Positions 17,994-27,762 are shown, counted from the first letter of the stretch. The stretch is 64,000 nt of DNA from Chitinophaga sp. 180180018-3 (GCF_037893185.1 NZ_CP140772.1:3162001-3226000); one strand, 5' to 3'. Notes: generated from the sequence alone by a model not told the origin. Numbers and translations: made by a program.

Positions 17994-20900
17994 ATGATTA
18001 ACCACCTTTTATTATCCCGTTATCCCTGTTCTATTATTTGTAAGCGAACTATTATTATACTGATTGGTCTGTTCTGTACATTGCAGGGAACGGGACAGCA
18101 ACTTACGGCCAGGGCTTTTAATGATGCCAGCATGAGCAACATTAAAGGCTACTACGAATATTTGCCGGCAGGTTATTCGCAGGGCAGTGGTAAAAAATAT
18201 CCACTCATTATTTTTTTTCACGGTGTAGGTGAACTGGCCAGTTCCGGAGCTCCTTTGTCTGCTGTACTGAGGAATGGTTTACCGCAAAAGATATCTGCCG
18301 GAGTATTCCCTGCCAGCTTTACCGTGAATAATCAACAATTCTCCTTTATCGTCATATGCCCGCAGTTCAATACCTGGCCTGGTTCCGCCGATGCTTCCAA
18401 ATTCAAGGATTACCTGGTAAAGAACTATGATGTAGATATTAACAGGATATATCTCACAGGATTAAGTATGGGGGGAGGAGAAGTATGGGGCGCACTGTCT
18501 GAAGATAAAACCGCCGCCAAAGCTTTTGCTGCCGCTGCTGTTGTATGCGGATACTATGCCCCTACAACCACGCTGGCTGCTAACATCGCCGCCAACAATA
18601 CGCCCGTTTGGGCCTTCCATAACAACCAGGATGGCAATGTGCCGGTAGATTATTCCATCAATTGGGTAAAATATATCAATGCATCTGTTCCCGCGCCCAA
18701 TCCGCCTGCCAGGCTGACGGTATTCAATGCGGTTGGCCACGACGCGTGGACAAAAGCCTACGACCCGGCCTATAAGGAGAATGGAATGAATATGTATGAA
18801 TGGATGCTGCAGTATTCAAAAAGCGGAACAGTGCCCCCCGTGGATACTCCGCCGCCGCCTACTGGAGGAAAACGGATCGTGGTACCTATGAGCAATACCG
18901 CCAACGGTCGCGCTGAAATGTACTACCCCGACGCCATGAGCACTTTTAAAGTGCAACCCGGAGATACACTCTGCATCCCGGCCGGTGAATACGAATACCT
19001 GCATCTTGGGAACCTGGTAGGAACGGCTGCCAAACCTATCGTGATCATCAACTGTGGCGGACAGGTAAAACTGGGTGTGAAAAACCAGGGTACCGCCGCG
19101 GTTTTTAATGCGCCCTCCTGCAGATTTATCGAGATCAGTGGGAGCGGAGATAAAAATATTGAATTTGGATTTGACCTGAACGGCACTAACATTACAGGCC
19201 TCAAAATATTCGGACTTACCCTCGGAATGGGAAGCTCAGATTTTGACGTACACAATCTTTATATACACGACGGCAACATCCTCCTCCAGGCAAAGACGCT
19301 GCAAACCTGCGCCCATCCCGAGTATCTGGAAGGCACGTTTGTGATGAAGAATGTAAAGATCCATCACCTTAAATGCCGCAATTCAGACGGCGAAGGTTTT
19401 TATATTGGAAATACCCACTACTTCTGGAACGATGGCGCCTGTACCAATCTTCGTTCTCACTGGATCGAAAACCTCTGGGTGTACGATAATGACCTGGAGA
19501 ATATCGGTGCCGATGGTATTCAGCTGGCGATGGCAAAGAACGGTGATAACCGCGTCTTTAATAACAGATTGGTTAATTATGGTATGTCCAAAGTTACCTC
19601 ACAGGGCTACGGAATCCTCGTGGGTTCCGGCTGTAGCATGAAGGTATATAACAACCTCGTATATACGGGGTTTATGCCAGGGGTTACTGTTTTTGGTTCC
19701 GGCGTTACCGAGGTATATAATAATATTATTGCGGATATCGCTTACGAGGGTATCAATGTGGCAGATAAGATCCCGGCAAATACAACACCGGACCTCTTTC
19801 CGCCTCCCGCTGCTATCATTTATAATAATACCATCGTTAATACTGATAGCGGAAAGAATGCGATTAAAATATTTGCTTACCAGACACCTATCGGCCACCA
19901 GGTATATAACAACCTGATGGTTGAAAATGGTACTCCTTATGATTATCCCGGTACTGGTATGTATATTAAGGGAGACCAGCCCATTAAGCTGGCTTTCGGT
20001 AACAACCTTTGCTATCCTACCTTCGCGGCCGCCGGACTTACCGACAGTGCCCGGAGAGATTATCACCTGTTGGCATCTTCTCCTGCCATTAATACCGGGA
20101 GGGATATGAGCGATTTCAATCTGACTACCGATTTCGAAGGTACGCCCAGACCTCAGCAGGGTAAATATGATGTGGGTGCCTATGAGTTTAAGGGAGATGT
20201 GGTGGCCAATCCACCTGTAGCCAACGCTGGCAGCAATGTTACCATCGCTCTGCCCGTGGATTCCACTACGCTGGATGGTACTGCCTCTACTGCTTCCGCC
20301 GGAAGAAAAATCACAGGATACGCCTGGAAAAAAATCAGCGGTCCTGCTGCCGGTAGCATCACTGCACCCAATGCTGCCAAAACCAGCATCACCAGCCTCG
20401 CCGCTGGCACATACATCTTTGAGTTGACTGTTACCGACGATGCCAGCCAAACTGGTACGGCCCGTGTAACCGTTACCGTGAACCCGGCTGCAAACAAACC
20501 GCCGGTGGCCAACGCGGGCAGTAATATCCGGATTCAGCTGCCGGTAAATACCGCTACGCTGGATGGCAGCGCCTCTACGGACCCTGATGGCCAAATAGTT
20601 TCCTGGTCATGGACTAAGTTATCCGGCCCCGCTGGTGGCGACATCTCCACTGCCAGTCAATCTATCACCACGGTGATCAATCTGGTAGCTGGTACCTACA
20701 CCTATCAGTTGACGGTTACCGACAACGCCGGTGCCAGCAACAGCGCTTCGGTTACGGTAACAGTGCTGCCGCCGGTGGATAACAATCAACCTCCCGTAGC
20801 CGTTACCGGCGGAGATGTTATCATACGCCTGCCTGTTAACTTTGTGGTAGCGGATGGCAGTGCCTCCTATGATCCGGATGGTGCTATTGCCTGGTACTCC

Positions 20901-21344
20901 TGGAAACAGCTCAGCGGGCCATCTGACGCGGAAATTGTAGCGCCCACGGCTGCTACTACGCCGATAAAAAACCTCATCGAAGGAAAATATACTTTCAGAT
21001 TATCTGTTACCGATAACAAAGGCGCCATAGGAACAACCACTTTTTCTGTGACGGTGTTACCACTTATTCCCGTTCCGCATACCAGCGATTCAGCAAGGGT
21101 GTTCCCGAATCCGGCCGTGAATGCAGTACGACTGGATGTACAACGTGCCGGCACCGGTCCGCTGCAGATGAGGATATTCAGCATCAGCGGAAAGCTGCAG
21201 CAGGAAACGACTTATAAAATGAACGATGATTTCCAGACGGATATCGACATCAGCAACTGGGCGCCGGGTTTATACATTATAGAACTGCGAGGAGTGCAAG
21301 ATAAATTCCTGTGGAAAGGACGTATCGTAAAAGTGCCATACTAA
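17994..21344 (+). CDS. Secreted esterase fused to parallel beta-helix, PKD domains and T9SS sorting domain
   Basis: 1116 residues. A signal peptide (to about 35) leads into an alpha/beta-hydrolase (about 40-275) with HGVGE, GLSMGGG (Ser158), and candidate Asp213 (NQDGN) and His249. A proline linker follows. Then comes a right-handed parallel beta-helix (about 300-732) with recurring VYNN/IYNN turns. Three PKD-like domains follow (735-831, 835-925, 931-1023; each with DGSAS or DGTAS and a TVTD turn), and a Por sorting domain (about 1035-1116, beginning VFPNP). Beta-helix folds are typical of polysaccharide lyases and pectin-active enzymes, so this looks like a two-activity surface enzyme (deacylation plus polysaccharide binding or cleavage). 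The esterase resembles the one encoded at 587-5860. Confidence 0.8.
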   Translation: MINHLLLSRYPCSIICKRTIIILIGLFCTLQGTGQQLTARAFNDASMSNIKGYYEYLPAGYSQGSGKKYPLIIFFHGVGELASSGAPLSAVLRNGLPQKISAGVFPASFTVNNQQFSFIVICPQFNTWPGSADASKFKDYLVKNYDVDINRIYLTGLSMGGGEVWGALSEDKTAAKAFAAAAVVCGYYAPTTTLAANIAANNTPVWAFHNNQDGNVPVDYSINWVKYINASVPAPNPPARLTVFNAVGHDAWTKAYDPAYKENGMNMYEWMLQYSKSGTVPPVDTPPPPTGGKRIVVPMSNTANGRAEMYYPDAMSTFKVQPGDTLCIPAGEYEYLHLGNLVGTAAKPIVIINCGGQVKLGVKNQGTAAVFNAPSCRFIEISGSGDKNIEFGFDLNGTNITGLKIFGLTLGMGSSDFDVHNLYIHDGNILLQAKTLQTCAHPEYLEGTFVMKNVKIHHLKCRNSDGEGFYIGNTHYFWNDGACTNLRSHWIENLWVYDNDLENIGADGIQLAMAKNGDNRVFNNRLVNYGMSKVTSQGYGILVGSGCSMKVYNNLVYTGFMPGVTVFGSGVTEVYNNIIADIAYEGINVADKIPANTTPDLFPPPAAIIYNNTIVNTDSGKNAIKIFAYQTPIGHQVYNNLMVENGTPYDYPGTGMYIKGDQPIKLAFGNNLCYPTFAAAGLTDSARRDYHLLASSPAINTGRDMSDFNLTTDFEGTPRPQQGKYDVGAYEFKGDVVANPPVANAGSNVTIALPVDSTTLDGTASTASAGRKITGYAWKKISGPAAGSITAPNAAKTSITSLAAGTYIFELTVTDDASQTGTARVTVTVNPAANKPPVANAGSNIRIQLPVNTATLDGSASTDPDGQIVSWSWTKLSGPAGGDISTASQSITTVINLVAGTYTYQLTVTDNAGASNSASVTVTVLPPVDNNQPPVAVTGGDVIIRLPVNFVVADGSASYDPDGAIAWYSWKQLSGPSDAEIVAPTAATTPIKNLIEGKYTFRLSVTDNKGAIGTTTFSVTVLPLIPVPHTSDSARVFPNPAVNAVRLDVQRAGTGPLQMRIFSISGKLQQETTYKMNDDFQTDIDISNWAPGLYIIELRGVQDKFLWKGRIVKVPY

Positions 21345-21955
21345 ATCCTTTCCCAGGTGCCTGTTTCTGGTTTGTATTGGCGGATGGGCCGGGCGGGGTT
21401 TCCGGCAACCACCGTATAGGGCGGAACATTTTTAGTGACCACACTGCCGCCGGCCACTACGGAATGGCGGCCAATGGTAACCCCGGCGGTGATAGTACAA
21501 TTGGCACCGATCCAGCAATCGTCTTCCACCACTATTTCCGCTACTGAACAGGGTTGCAGGGCAATAGGTACAGCCGGATCGGTATATCCGTGGTTGAGGC
21601 CCGACAGCACCACGTTCTGGGCGAAGATAACGTTATCACCTATACGAACCGGGCCAATCAGCACATTACCTATACCAATCCTGACCTGGTTACCGATAAC
21701 TACTGCTCCCATACCATTATTTACAGTGGCAAAATCCTCGATGGTAGAATGGGCGCCCAGCGAAAAATGATTGAAGGGCAATACGTCCATCCTCGTACGC
21801 CTTCTGATTAATGCGCCTTTCCCTTTTTTATGAATAAAAGGATTCAGGAACAGTCGTACCCACAACCGGGGACGCGCCTGGTTCCTGGGCATCAACAGGT
21901 ATAATGAAAGTTTTTTCAGACCCGGATGTTGCTTTATTTTTTCTTTAATGCTCAT
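21341..21955 (-). CDS. Hexapeptide-repeat acyltransferase (WbbJ/WcaF-like)
   Basis: 204 residues. A left-handed beta-helix of [LIV]-G-x4 repeats runs from about 75 to 180 (for example VVIGNQVRIGIGNVLIG, CWIGANCTITAGVTIG), ending in the loop VVAGNPARPI typical of xenobiotic/LacA-type O-acetyltransferases. It likely acetylates a sugar of the exported polysaccharide with acetyl-CoA. The ATG lies one base after the stop of the upstream GT4 gene, so the two are co-translated. Its last four bases overlap the end of the convergent esterase gene. Confidence 0.85.
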   Translation of the reverse strand: MSIKEKIKQHPGLKKLSLYLLMPRNQARPRLWVRLFLNPFIHKKGKGALIRRRTRMDVLPFNHFSLGAHSTIEDFATVNNGMGAVVIGNQVRIGIGNVLIGPVRIGDNVIFAQNVVLSGLNHGYTDPAVPIALQPCSVAEIVVEDDCWIGANCTITAGVTIGRHSVVAGGSVVTKNVPPYTVVAGNPARPIRQYKPETGTWERI

Positions 21956-21956
21956 A

Positions 21957-23159
21957 TCAGTTGCCGGAGGCGGTTAAGATTGCCTTGTAAATGGCCGCAA
22001 CGGAATTCTCCCAGGTATGGGTGGCAGCGAAGCGGCTGCGTTCCTGGCTGCTGCTGGCCGACTGGTCTTTCAATGCCTGTTCAATCAATGGAACATATTG
22101 TTCTGCTGTTTCAGCCAGATGCACATAGTCCCGGAACATCTCCATGCTTTTGGTGGCGGTAGCTACCACAGGTTTACCCATCGCCAGGTATTCATCTATT
22201 TTCAACGGATAGTTACCTACTGTTACTGCATTCACCACCTGCGGGTTGATGCACACATCAAATGCCTGTATATAGGCTGGTAACTCCTGCATGTCCTTCT
22301 TCCCCGTAAAATAAACATTAGGCAGCTGGTGTAATGCCGACGCGCGAAAGTCATCGTCTTCCGGTCCTACAAGTACCAGTTGCCAGTCTGGCCGCTCCCG
22401 GGCGATATGAAGAAGTATGTCGATGTTTAAACGCAGCGATTTCAACGCGCCCACATAACCGATCAGCGGACGGTCGCCTGCCGGCAGATCGCCCGGTACT
22501 TCCCGGGTGCGACCCGGATCAAAGAGCTGCAGATCGCAGCCCTGGCCAACATAATAACTATGAGGATTGTATTGTTTCAGCATATCCGCCAGGTACAGCG
22601 AATTGGCCACAGCTGCATCCGCCTTTGCAATATGCTCCGGCTCCAGCTGCCGGCCATGCTTTTGCCAGTAGGGAACTCCCAGCAGGTAATCCCGGCTGTA
22701 GTAAATATAACTGGCAGGCCGGAGGAACTCTTTCAGATAAAATCCCCGGAAGATATCGTTGTCGTTGAACAACAGGATATCCTTCATCCCCAGCTCACTG
22801 ACCGCCCTGGAAATGCTGGCTGCAAACTTTCTGTTGTTGCGTTTGTTAAACCACGAGAAAACCGGTGTGAATGGAAGCCAGTTAATGGACTCCAGTATCC
22901 CCGATGGATAGTAATTCCAAAGGTTCTCGCTGATTTTTACCACCGCTGGAACTTTGCCGGCAATGGAATCGAGGTGATATTGAACATTAGGATCACTTTT
23001 GCCTTCCAGCCGGGTACGGCGATCCAACGGAGAATTCACATATAATACCCGGTTATGCTTTGCAAACTCCAACGCAATATTTTTGCAGTTGCTGCCGATA
23101 GAAGTGTACCATTGCTGGAGGCCGATAACGACAATATCTCTGTTCTGGATTAGAGGCAC
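21957..23159 (-). CDS. Glycosyltransferase, family 4 (TuaH-like)
   Basis: 400 residues from a GTG start at 23159. The product begins VVIGLQQWYTSIGSN and shows the GT-B C-half: IGYVGALKS, LVLVGPED, VYFTGKKDMQELPAYIQAFDVCINP, and NYPLKIDEYLAMGKPVVAT as donor-site helix. It resembles TuaH/teichuronic-acid-type transferases. It forms a two-gene operon with the acyltransferase, separated by a single base. Confidence 0.8.
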   Translation of the reverse strand: MPLIQNRDIVVIGLQQWYTSIGSNCKNIALEFAKHNRVLYVNSPLDRRTRLEGKSDPNVQYHLDSIAGKVPAVVKISENLWNYYPSGILESINWLPFTPVFSWFNKRNNRKFAASISRAVSELGMKDILLFNDNDIFRGFYLKEFLRPASYIYYSRDYLLGVPYWQKHGRQLEPEHIAKADAAVANSLYLADMLKQYNPHSYYVGQGCDLQLFDPGRTREVPGDLPAGDRPLIGYVGALKSLRLNIDILLHIARERPDWQLVLVGPEDDDFRASALHQLPNVYFTGKKDMQELPAYIQAFDVCINPQVVNAVTVGNYPLKIDEYLAMGKPVVATATKSMEMFRDYVHLAETAEQYVPLIEQALKDQSASSSQERSRFAATHTWENSVAAIYKAILTASGN

Positions 23160-23321
23160 AGTAATTATAAGTTGAGTATGCGGTTAAAAGTGAGGTTGAT
23201 CCGGGGTATGGTTAAATTATTGCAGTAAGGCGATTACAATTGCAAAGTAAATAATTTTTTGATACATTAAAAAATACACTGGGAGATTAGTTTTAAATTG
23301 TTATAACAACAAATCAGTTTT

Positions 23322-24851
23322 ATGACGGAAACAGTTGAAATCAGAGAGCTTACCGCGGAAGACTACCGCGACCTCAAAGAATCGATGTTATCGGCCTATT
23401 CCGATATGGAAGGCAGCTACTGGCGAAAACCAACGATCCAGAGGCTGGTCAGCATTTTCCCGGAAGGACAGATTGCCGTGGCCGTAAATGGCAAGGTGGT
23501 GGGGTGCGCCTTATCGATTATCGTCGACTACGAAAAATTCGGCGACAACCATACCTATGAACAGATAACAGGATATTACACCTTCAGCACCCACGACCCG
23601 AAAGGGGATGTGCTATATGGCATAGAGGTATTCGTGCATCCGGAGTATCGCGGCAAGCGCCTTGCCCGGCGATTGTATGATGCCCGGAAAAGCTTGTGCG
23701 AACAACTAAACCTGGAAGGCATTGTTGCCGGCGGCCGTATTCCGAATTATGAAAAGTACGCCGACCGTATGTCGCCCCGCGAGTATATCGAGAAAGTGCA
23801 GGACCGGGAGATCTATGATCCTACACTGACATTCCAGTTTGCGAATGATTTTACTGTAAAGAAGATATTGAAGAACTACCTTCCTGATGATTCAGCCTCA
23901 AAGGGATTTGCCACTTTACTGCAGTGGTTCAATATCTACTACGAAAAGGATATCGACACGATCCGGTACAATAAGTCGACCGTTCGTATAGGCCTCGTAC
24001 AATGGCAGATGCGCGACTACGGCGACATGAACGGCTTCCTGCAACAGGTGGAATATTTCATTGACGCCGTGAGTGATTACGGGTCGGATTTCGTGGTTTT
24101 CCCCGAATTATTCAACTCTCCGTTGATGCAGGAATTTAATCAGATGGATCCGGCGGGGGCTATACGCGGACTGGCAAAGTATACCAATGAGTTACGGGAA
24201 AAATTTCAGGGGTTTGCAGTGTCGTATAACGTCAATATCATTTCGGGCAGCATGCCTATCGTAATAGATGAATCACTGTATAATATTTCTTACCTCTGCC
24301 GCCGCGATGGCACCTATGAGCAATATATAAAGATACACCCTACACCGGGAGAAGTAGCTGCCTGGGGTGTTAAGGGAGGGAGCGACATAAAGGTGTTCGA
24401 TACCGATTGCGGGAAAATAGGGATACAGATCTGTTATGATGTGGAATTCCCTGAACCCACAAGGATCCTGGCAGAGCAGGGGATGCAGATCCTCTTTGTT
24501 CCCTTCATGACCGATACCCAACACGCCTACAACAGGGTGCGCTTTTGCGCTCAGGCACGGGCCGTGGAAAATGAATGTTATGTGGCCATTGCCGGTTGTA
24601 TTGGTAATCTTCCTAAGGTAAATAATATGGACCTGCAGTATGCTCAGTCCTGTGTGTTTACGCCGTCTGATTTTGCTTTCCCCGTTACGGGTATCAAAGC
24701 GGAATCTACTGCCAATACCGAAATGGTGGTGATTGCAGATGTGGACCTGGTATTACTGAAAGAACTGCATGCCTTCGGAAGCGTTCAGACAAAAAAAGAT
24801 ATGCGCAGGGATTTATATGAGGTAAAATGGAAACCGGAGGGCGGTATTTAA
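23322..24851 (+). CDS. GNAT acetyltransferase fused to carbon-nitrogen hydrolase (nitrilase superfamily)
   Basis: 509 residues. Residues 1-~215 form a GNAT domain (VEIRELTAEDY start; FVHPEYRGKRLARRLYD acetyl-CoA loop at about 104-120). Residues ~220-500 form a nitrilase-type amidohydrolase with Glu262 (FPELFNS), Lys337 (KIHPTPGE) and Cys371 (IQICYDVEFPE). The fusion is a known family in Bacteroidota and Proteobacteria, but its substrate is not established to my knowledge. It stands alone between a divergent GT4 gene and an FkbM methyltransferase. Confidence 0.88.
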   Translation: MTETVEIRELTAEDYRDLKESMLSAYSDMEGSYWRKPTIQRLVSIFPEGQIAVAVNGKVVGCALSIIVDYEKFGDNHTYEQITGYYTFSTHDPKGDVLYGIEVFVHPEYRGKRLARRLYDARKSLCEQLNLEGIVAGGRIPNYEKYADRMSPREYIEKVQDREIYDPTLTFQFANDFTVKKILKNYLPDDSASKGFATLLQWFNIYYEKDIDTIRYNKSTVRIGLVQWQMRDYGDMNGFLQQVEYFIDAVSDYGSDFVVFPELFNSPLMQEFNQMDPAGAIRGLAKYTNELREKFQGFAVSYNVNIISGSMPIVIDESLYNISYLCRRDGTYEQYIKIHPTPGEVAAWGVKGGSDIKVFDTDCGKIGIQICYDVEFPEPTRILAEQGMQILFVPFMTDTQHAYNRVRFCAQARAVENECYVAIAGCIGNLPKVNNMDLQYAQSCVFTPSDFAFPVTGIKAESTANTEMVVIADVDLVLLKELHAFGSVQTKKDMRRDLYEVKWKPEGGI

Positions 24852-24922
24852 TCCAGTGCAATTAAGTGTTTGTACCTTTCGGCTTTAGTTGTTACTTTTA
24901 TGAATAAACATCCCCAACGATT

Positions 24923-25723
24923 ATGAAAGATCAGGCCTATTATCCCTCCTGGAAGAATGCTTCCAAGTACCGCCAGTATTTCAGTTACTTTGGCGAATAT
25001 CTTCGATATAACGATTGGAAATCTATTAGTGCTTCGCTTAAATTGGTATTATTAAACAAAGCCTCTCAACAGGAATGGAATGCCAGATCAGCAATGGGAT
25101 ATTTTCATATCCGCAAGGGCACTACCGATTTTCAGTTTATCAATTATGCTTACGAACGCCGTGTGAGGGACTACCTGAAACAACAGGTGGAGAAAAAACG
25201 GTTGTCAGCATTTATAGACATAGGCGCCTGTATAGGAGAGTACGATGTTTGGCTGGCTGGCCTGGGCGTACCCTGTATAGCCTTTGAACCGGTAAATTAT
25301 AAAGCAGTACAGGAAAACCTGGCGCTTAATAATGCGGCCGATAAAGTAAAATTGTTTGCCTGTGGCCTCGGCAACAAACAGGAAAAAGTGAATTTCAACG
25401 TCATGAGCACCGTTACTGGCTCCAGCTATATCGACCGCGAAAATGCCAGTGAAGGTAATATCCCCATCGAACGGCTGGACGACCTGCTGCCTCAAATGGG
25501 AATAGATATCAATGGACCATTGATCGTCAAACTCGATGTGGAAGGAATGGAAACAGAAGTGCTTGAAGGAGCAAGGCAGTTCATTTCCCAGGCGCCGGAT
25601 CTCCGCATCATTTTCGAACGATACGCAGATGATAATACTGTGAATGACAAATTGAGCTCCCTCGCAAAATTTGAATTTGAACCCATCGACGAGTATAACT
25701 ATCTGGCCACAAAAATCGCCTGA
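24923..25723 (+). CDS. FkbM-family methyltransferase
   Basis: 266 residues. The family core runs from about 88 to 250: FIDIGACIGEYDVW (SAM loop), CIAFEPVN, and VKLDVEGMETEVLEGA, which is the FkbM hallmark. Such enzymes O-methylate sugars or polyketides and are frequent in glycan loci. The gene starts 71 bases after the GNAT-nitrilase and ends at a strong terminator, closing the polysaccharide region. Confidence 0.8.
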   Translation: MKDQAYYPSWKNASKYRQYFSYFGEYLRYNDWKSISASLKLVLLNKASQQEWNARSAMGYFHIRKGTTDFQFINYAYERRVRDYLKQQVEKKRLSAFIDIGACIGEYDVWLAGLGVPCIAFEPVNYKAVQENLALNNAADKVKLFACGLGNKQEKVNFNVMSTVTGSSYIDRENASEGNIPIERLDDLLPQMGIDINGPLIVKLDVEGMETEVLEGARQFISQAPDLRIIFERYADDNTVNDKLSSLAKFEFEPIDEYNYLATKIA

Positions 25724-25741
25724 AAGAGAAAATAACATCAT

Positions 25742-25784
25742 AAAAAAGAAAGGCAATGCTACCTTAGCATTGCCTTTCTTTTTT
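25742..25784 (+). terminator. Strong rho-independent terminator
   Basis: AAAGAAAGGCAATGCTA pairs perfectly with TAGCATTGCCTTTCTTT across a 3-nt loop and runs into T6. It lies 18 bases after the FkbM stop codon. Confidence 0.9.
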
Positions 25785-26046
25785 CAGGCAAAAGCATTTG
25801 TATTATTGAAAATTTATATTCATAAGTGATATTTATCGATAAATCTGTATAGTTTTATATAGACACAAAATGTTGATAAATAAATAAGTATACGACATTT
25901 ACAGATGTTTTACTTTAAATAGAAAGCCGTGTCCGGGCACGTTTAGATGGAAAAAGTCCCTTCAAATAACCCATTCTTCATAAATCATCACTTTAAGTAA
26001 CATCATTAATGAATTAGTAATCAATTATAAAGATAAAAATATAATT
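25785..26046. other. AT-rich intergenic region, nothing recognised
   Basis: About 260 bases between the terminator and the next gene. I looked for a TPP riboswitch because the next protein belongs to a thiamine-binding family and saw no match. No small gene found. Confidence 0.4.
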
Positions 26047-26349
26047 ATGAGTAACAAGATCAATTTAGCGCTGCAAATCCTCCCTTCTGTGCCTTCTGAA
26101 CAGGTCTATGCAGTGGTAGACGAAGCCATTGCCGTGATTCAGGCATCCGGTGTAAAATACCGGGTATGCCCTTTCGAAACTGTCATGGAAGGAACCTATG
26201 AAGAGCTAATGGAAGTCGTAAAAAAGGCGCAGGAAGTCTGCTTCAAAGCAGGCGCCTCCCAGCTCCTCGTATATATAAAAATGCAGATAAGAAAAGATAG
26301 TGACGTAACGATGGAAGAGAAGACGGGGAAATACGATGAAAAGAATTAA
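26047..26349 (+). CDS. MTH1187/YkoF-family protein (thiamine-binding-like)
   Basis: 100 residues. The start LALQILPSVPSEQVYAVVDEAIAVIQASG followed by YRVCPFETVMEGTYEELM fits the MTH1187 (PF01910) ferredoxin-like family, with normal length about 95-100. Members bind thiamine or related ligands, but a firm cellular role is not known. The last codon and stop (AAT TAA) are already part of a 53-bp palindrome arm. Confidence 0.8.
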   Translation: MSNKINLALQILPSVPSEQVYAVVDEAIAVIQASGVKYRVCPFETVMEGTYEELMEVVKKAQEVCFKAGASQLLVYIKMQIRKDSDVTMEEKTGKYDEKN

Positions 26350-26462
26350 GAAAATAGAAAGAAGAATTAAGAATGAGCGGGGAGATAGTAAACGCGAATG
26401 TGTGATCTCCGCGTTTACTATCTCCCCGCTCATTCTTAATTCTTCTTTCTATTTTCTTAATT
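26344..26462. repeat. Perfect 53-bp inverted repeat (large palindrome)
   Basis: 26344-26396 is the exact reverse complement of 26410-26462, with a 13-base loop. The outer part contains AATTAAGAAT-type motifs and the inner part is unique (GAGCGGGGAGATAG). It starts in the last codon of the plus-strand gene and ends 16 bases before the stop of the minus-strand gene, so it can act as a two-way terminator. Confidence 0.95.
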
Positions 26463-26478
26463 ATGACGAGCAGCCCAA

Positions 26479-27711
26479 TCAATGAAAGAACAAATATCCT
26501 AACAAAATCGCGCACAACATCCCGAAGAAATCTGCAAGCAATCCTGCCGCCAATGCATAACGGGTATGTTTAATATTCACTGAACCGAAATAAACCGCCA
26601 GCACATAAAAGGTAGTTTCCGTGGTGCCCTGGATGATGCTGGCAAGTCTGCCAACGAAAGAATCCACGCCATGGGTCTTCAGAATATCCACCATTAACGC
26701 ACGCGCCCCTCCACCACTCAGCGGCTTCATGAAGGCCACCGGCAGGGCGGGAACAAAATCGGTATTCAGACCAAGCCAGCCGAAAAAGACGCCAATACCA
26801 TGGGTGACATAGTCGAGGCAGCCGGTGGTCCGGAATACACTGATCGCTACCAGCATCCCTACAAGATAAGGTATGATCCGAACAGATACCTGAAACCCCT
26901 CTTTGGCACCTTCTATAAAGGCATCATACACATTGATCTTTTTTATCATGCCTGCTACCAGAAATATAATAATGATGGAAAAGATAATAGCGCCGCCAAG
27001 CGAAGCGGTCTTTGGGCCTATTTCCGCCGGGGGCAGATGATGTACCCAGAACCAGAGGCCTGTCATGATACCTGCAAACAGCGCCAGGAATATCAACACC
27101 GGTAATTTAAAAAGATTGATCTTTTGATAAACAGACACGATGAACATGCCTGCGATGAAAGCCATGAAAGTAGAAATCAGGGTAGGAATAAAAATATCCG
27201 CAGGGTTGGCGGCTCCGGCTGCCAGCCGGATCGCAATAACGGAAGTGGGAATCAATACTACGCCGGCGGTATTCAGCACCAGGAACATGATCTGGGGATT
27301 GCTGGCCGTATCCTCTTTGGGATTTATTTCCTGCAACTCCTTCATCGCCTTCAGCCCCAAAGGAGTAGCGGCATTGTCGAGCCCCAGCATGGTAGCGGAA
27401 AAGTTCATCATCATGGAGCCCATGGCCGGATGCCCTTTAGGTACTTCCGGGAATAGCTTCGAGAAAAACGGGTTCACCAGCTTCGAGAAACGATTGATCA
27501 TACCCGCTACCTCGCCAATCCGCATAATACCCAGCCATAGTGTCATAATACCCGCCAGGCCCAGCGAAATCTCCGCACCGGTTTTAGCACTGGAAAACAT
27601 GCCGTTCATGATGTCTCCAAAAACAGCAGTATCATGTAAAACTACCGACTTAAAAACTGCTACAACAAACGCGATCAGAAAAAATCCCAGCCATACGTAG
27701 TTTAATGCCAT
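26479..27711 (-). CDS. Nucleoside-recognition (Gate) domain membrane protein, SpmA-SpmB-like fusion
   Basis: 410 residues and about ten hydrophobic helices. The first half carries TLWLGIMRIGEVAGMI, GSMMMNFSATMLGLDNAATPLGLKAMKEL, and MFLVLNTAGVVLIPTSV, as in spore maturation protein A. The second half (VRIIPYLVGMLVAISVFR, KPLSGGGARALMVDI, IQGTTETTFYVLAVYFG) is as in SpmB. In non-sporulating Bacteroidota the two are commonly fused. The transported or sensed substrate is unknown. It is divergent from ychF. Confidence 0.8.
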   Translation of the reverse strand: MALNYVWLGFFLIAFVVAVFKSVVLHDTAVFGDIMNGMFSSAKTGAEISLGLAGIMTLWLGIMRIGEVAGMINRFSKLVNPFFSKLFPEVPKGHPAMGSMMMNFSATMLGLDNAATPLGLKAMKELQEINPKEDTASNPQIMFLVLNTAGVVLIPTSVIAIRLAAGAANPADIFIPTLISTFMAFIAGMFIVSVYQKINLFKLPVLIFLALFAGIMTGLWFWVHHLPPAEIGPKTASLGGAIIFSIIIIFLVAGMIKKINVYDAFIEGAKEGFQVSVRIIPYLVGMLVAISVFRTTGCLDYVTHGIGVFFGWLGLNTDFVPALPVAFMKPLSGGGARALMVDILKTHGVDSFVGRLASIIQGTTETTFYVLAVYFGSVNIKHTRYALAAGLLADFFGMLCAILLGYLFFH

Positions 27712-27754
27712 TAGATTATTGATTTATTCATTAACAAATAAACTAAAATAAACT

Positions 27755-27762
27755 TATCTTTG
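27755..27762 (+). promoter_or_regulatory. -7 promoter element of ychF
   Basis: TATCTTTG fits TAnnTTTG exactly and lies 15 bases before the ATG, implying a very short leader. No clear -33 TTG. Confidence 0.5.

Noticed and set aside
19599-20594. 331-codon minus-strand open frame
   Set aside because: It is antisense to the beta-helix/PKD part of the secreted esterase; repeated GC-rich codons explain the open frame.
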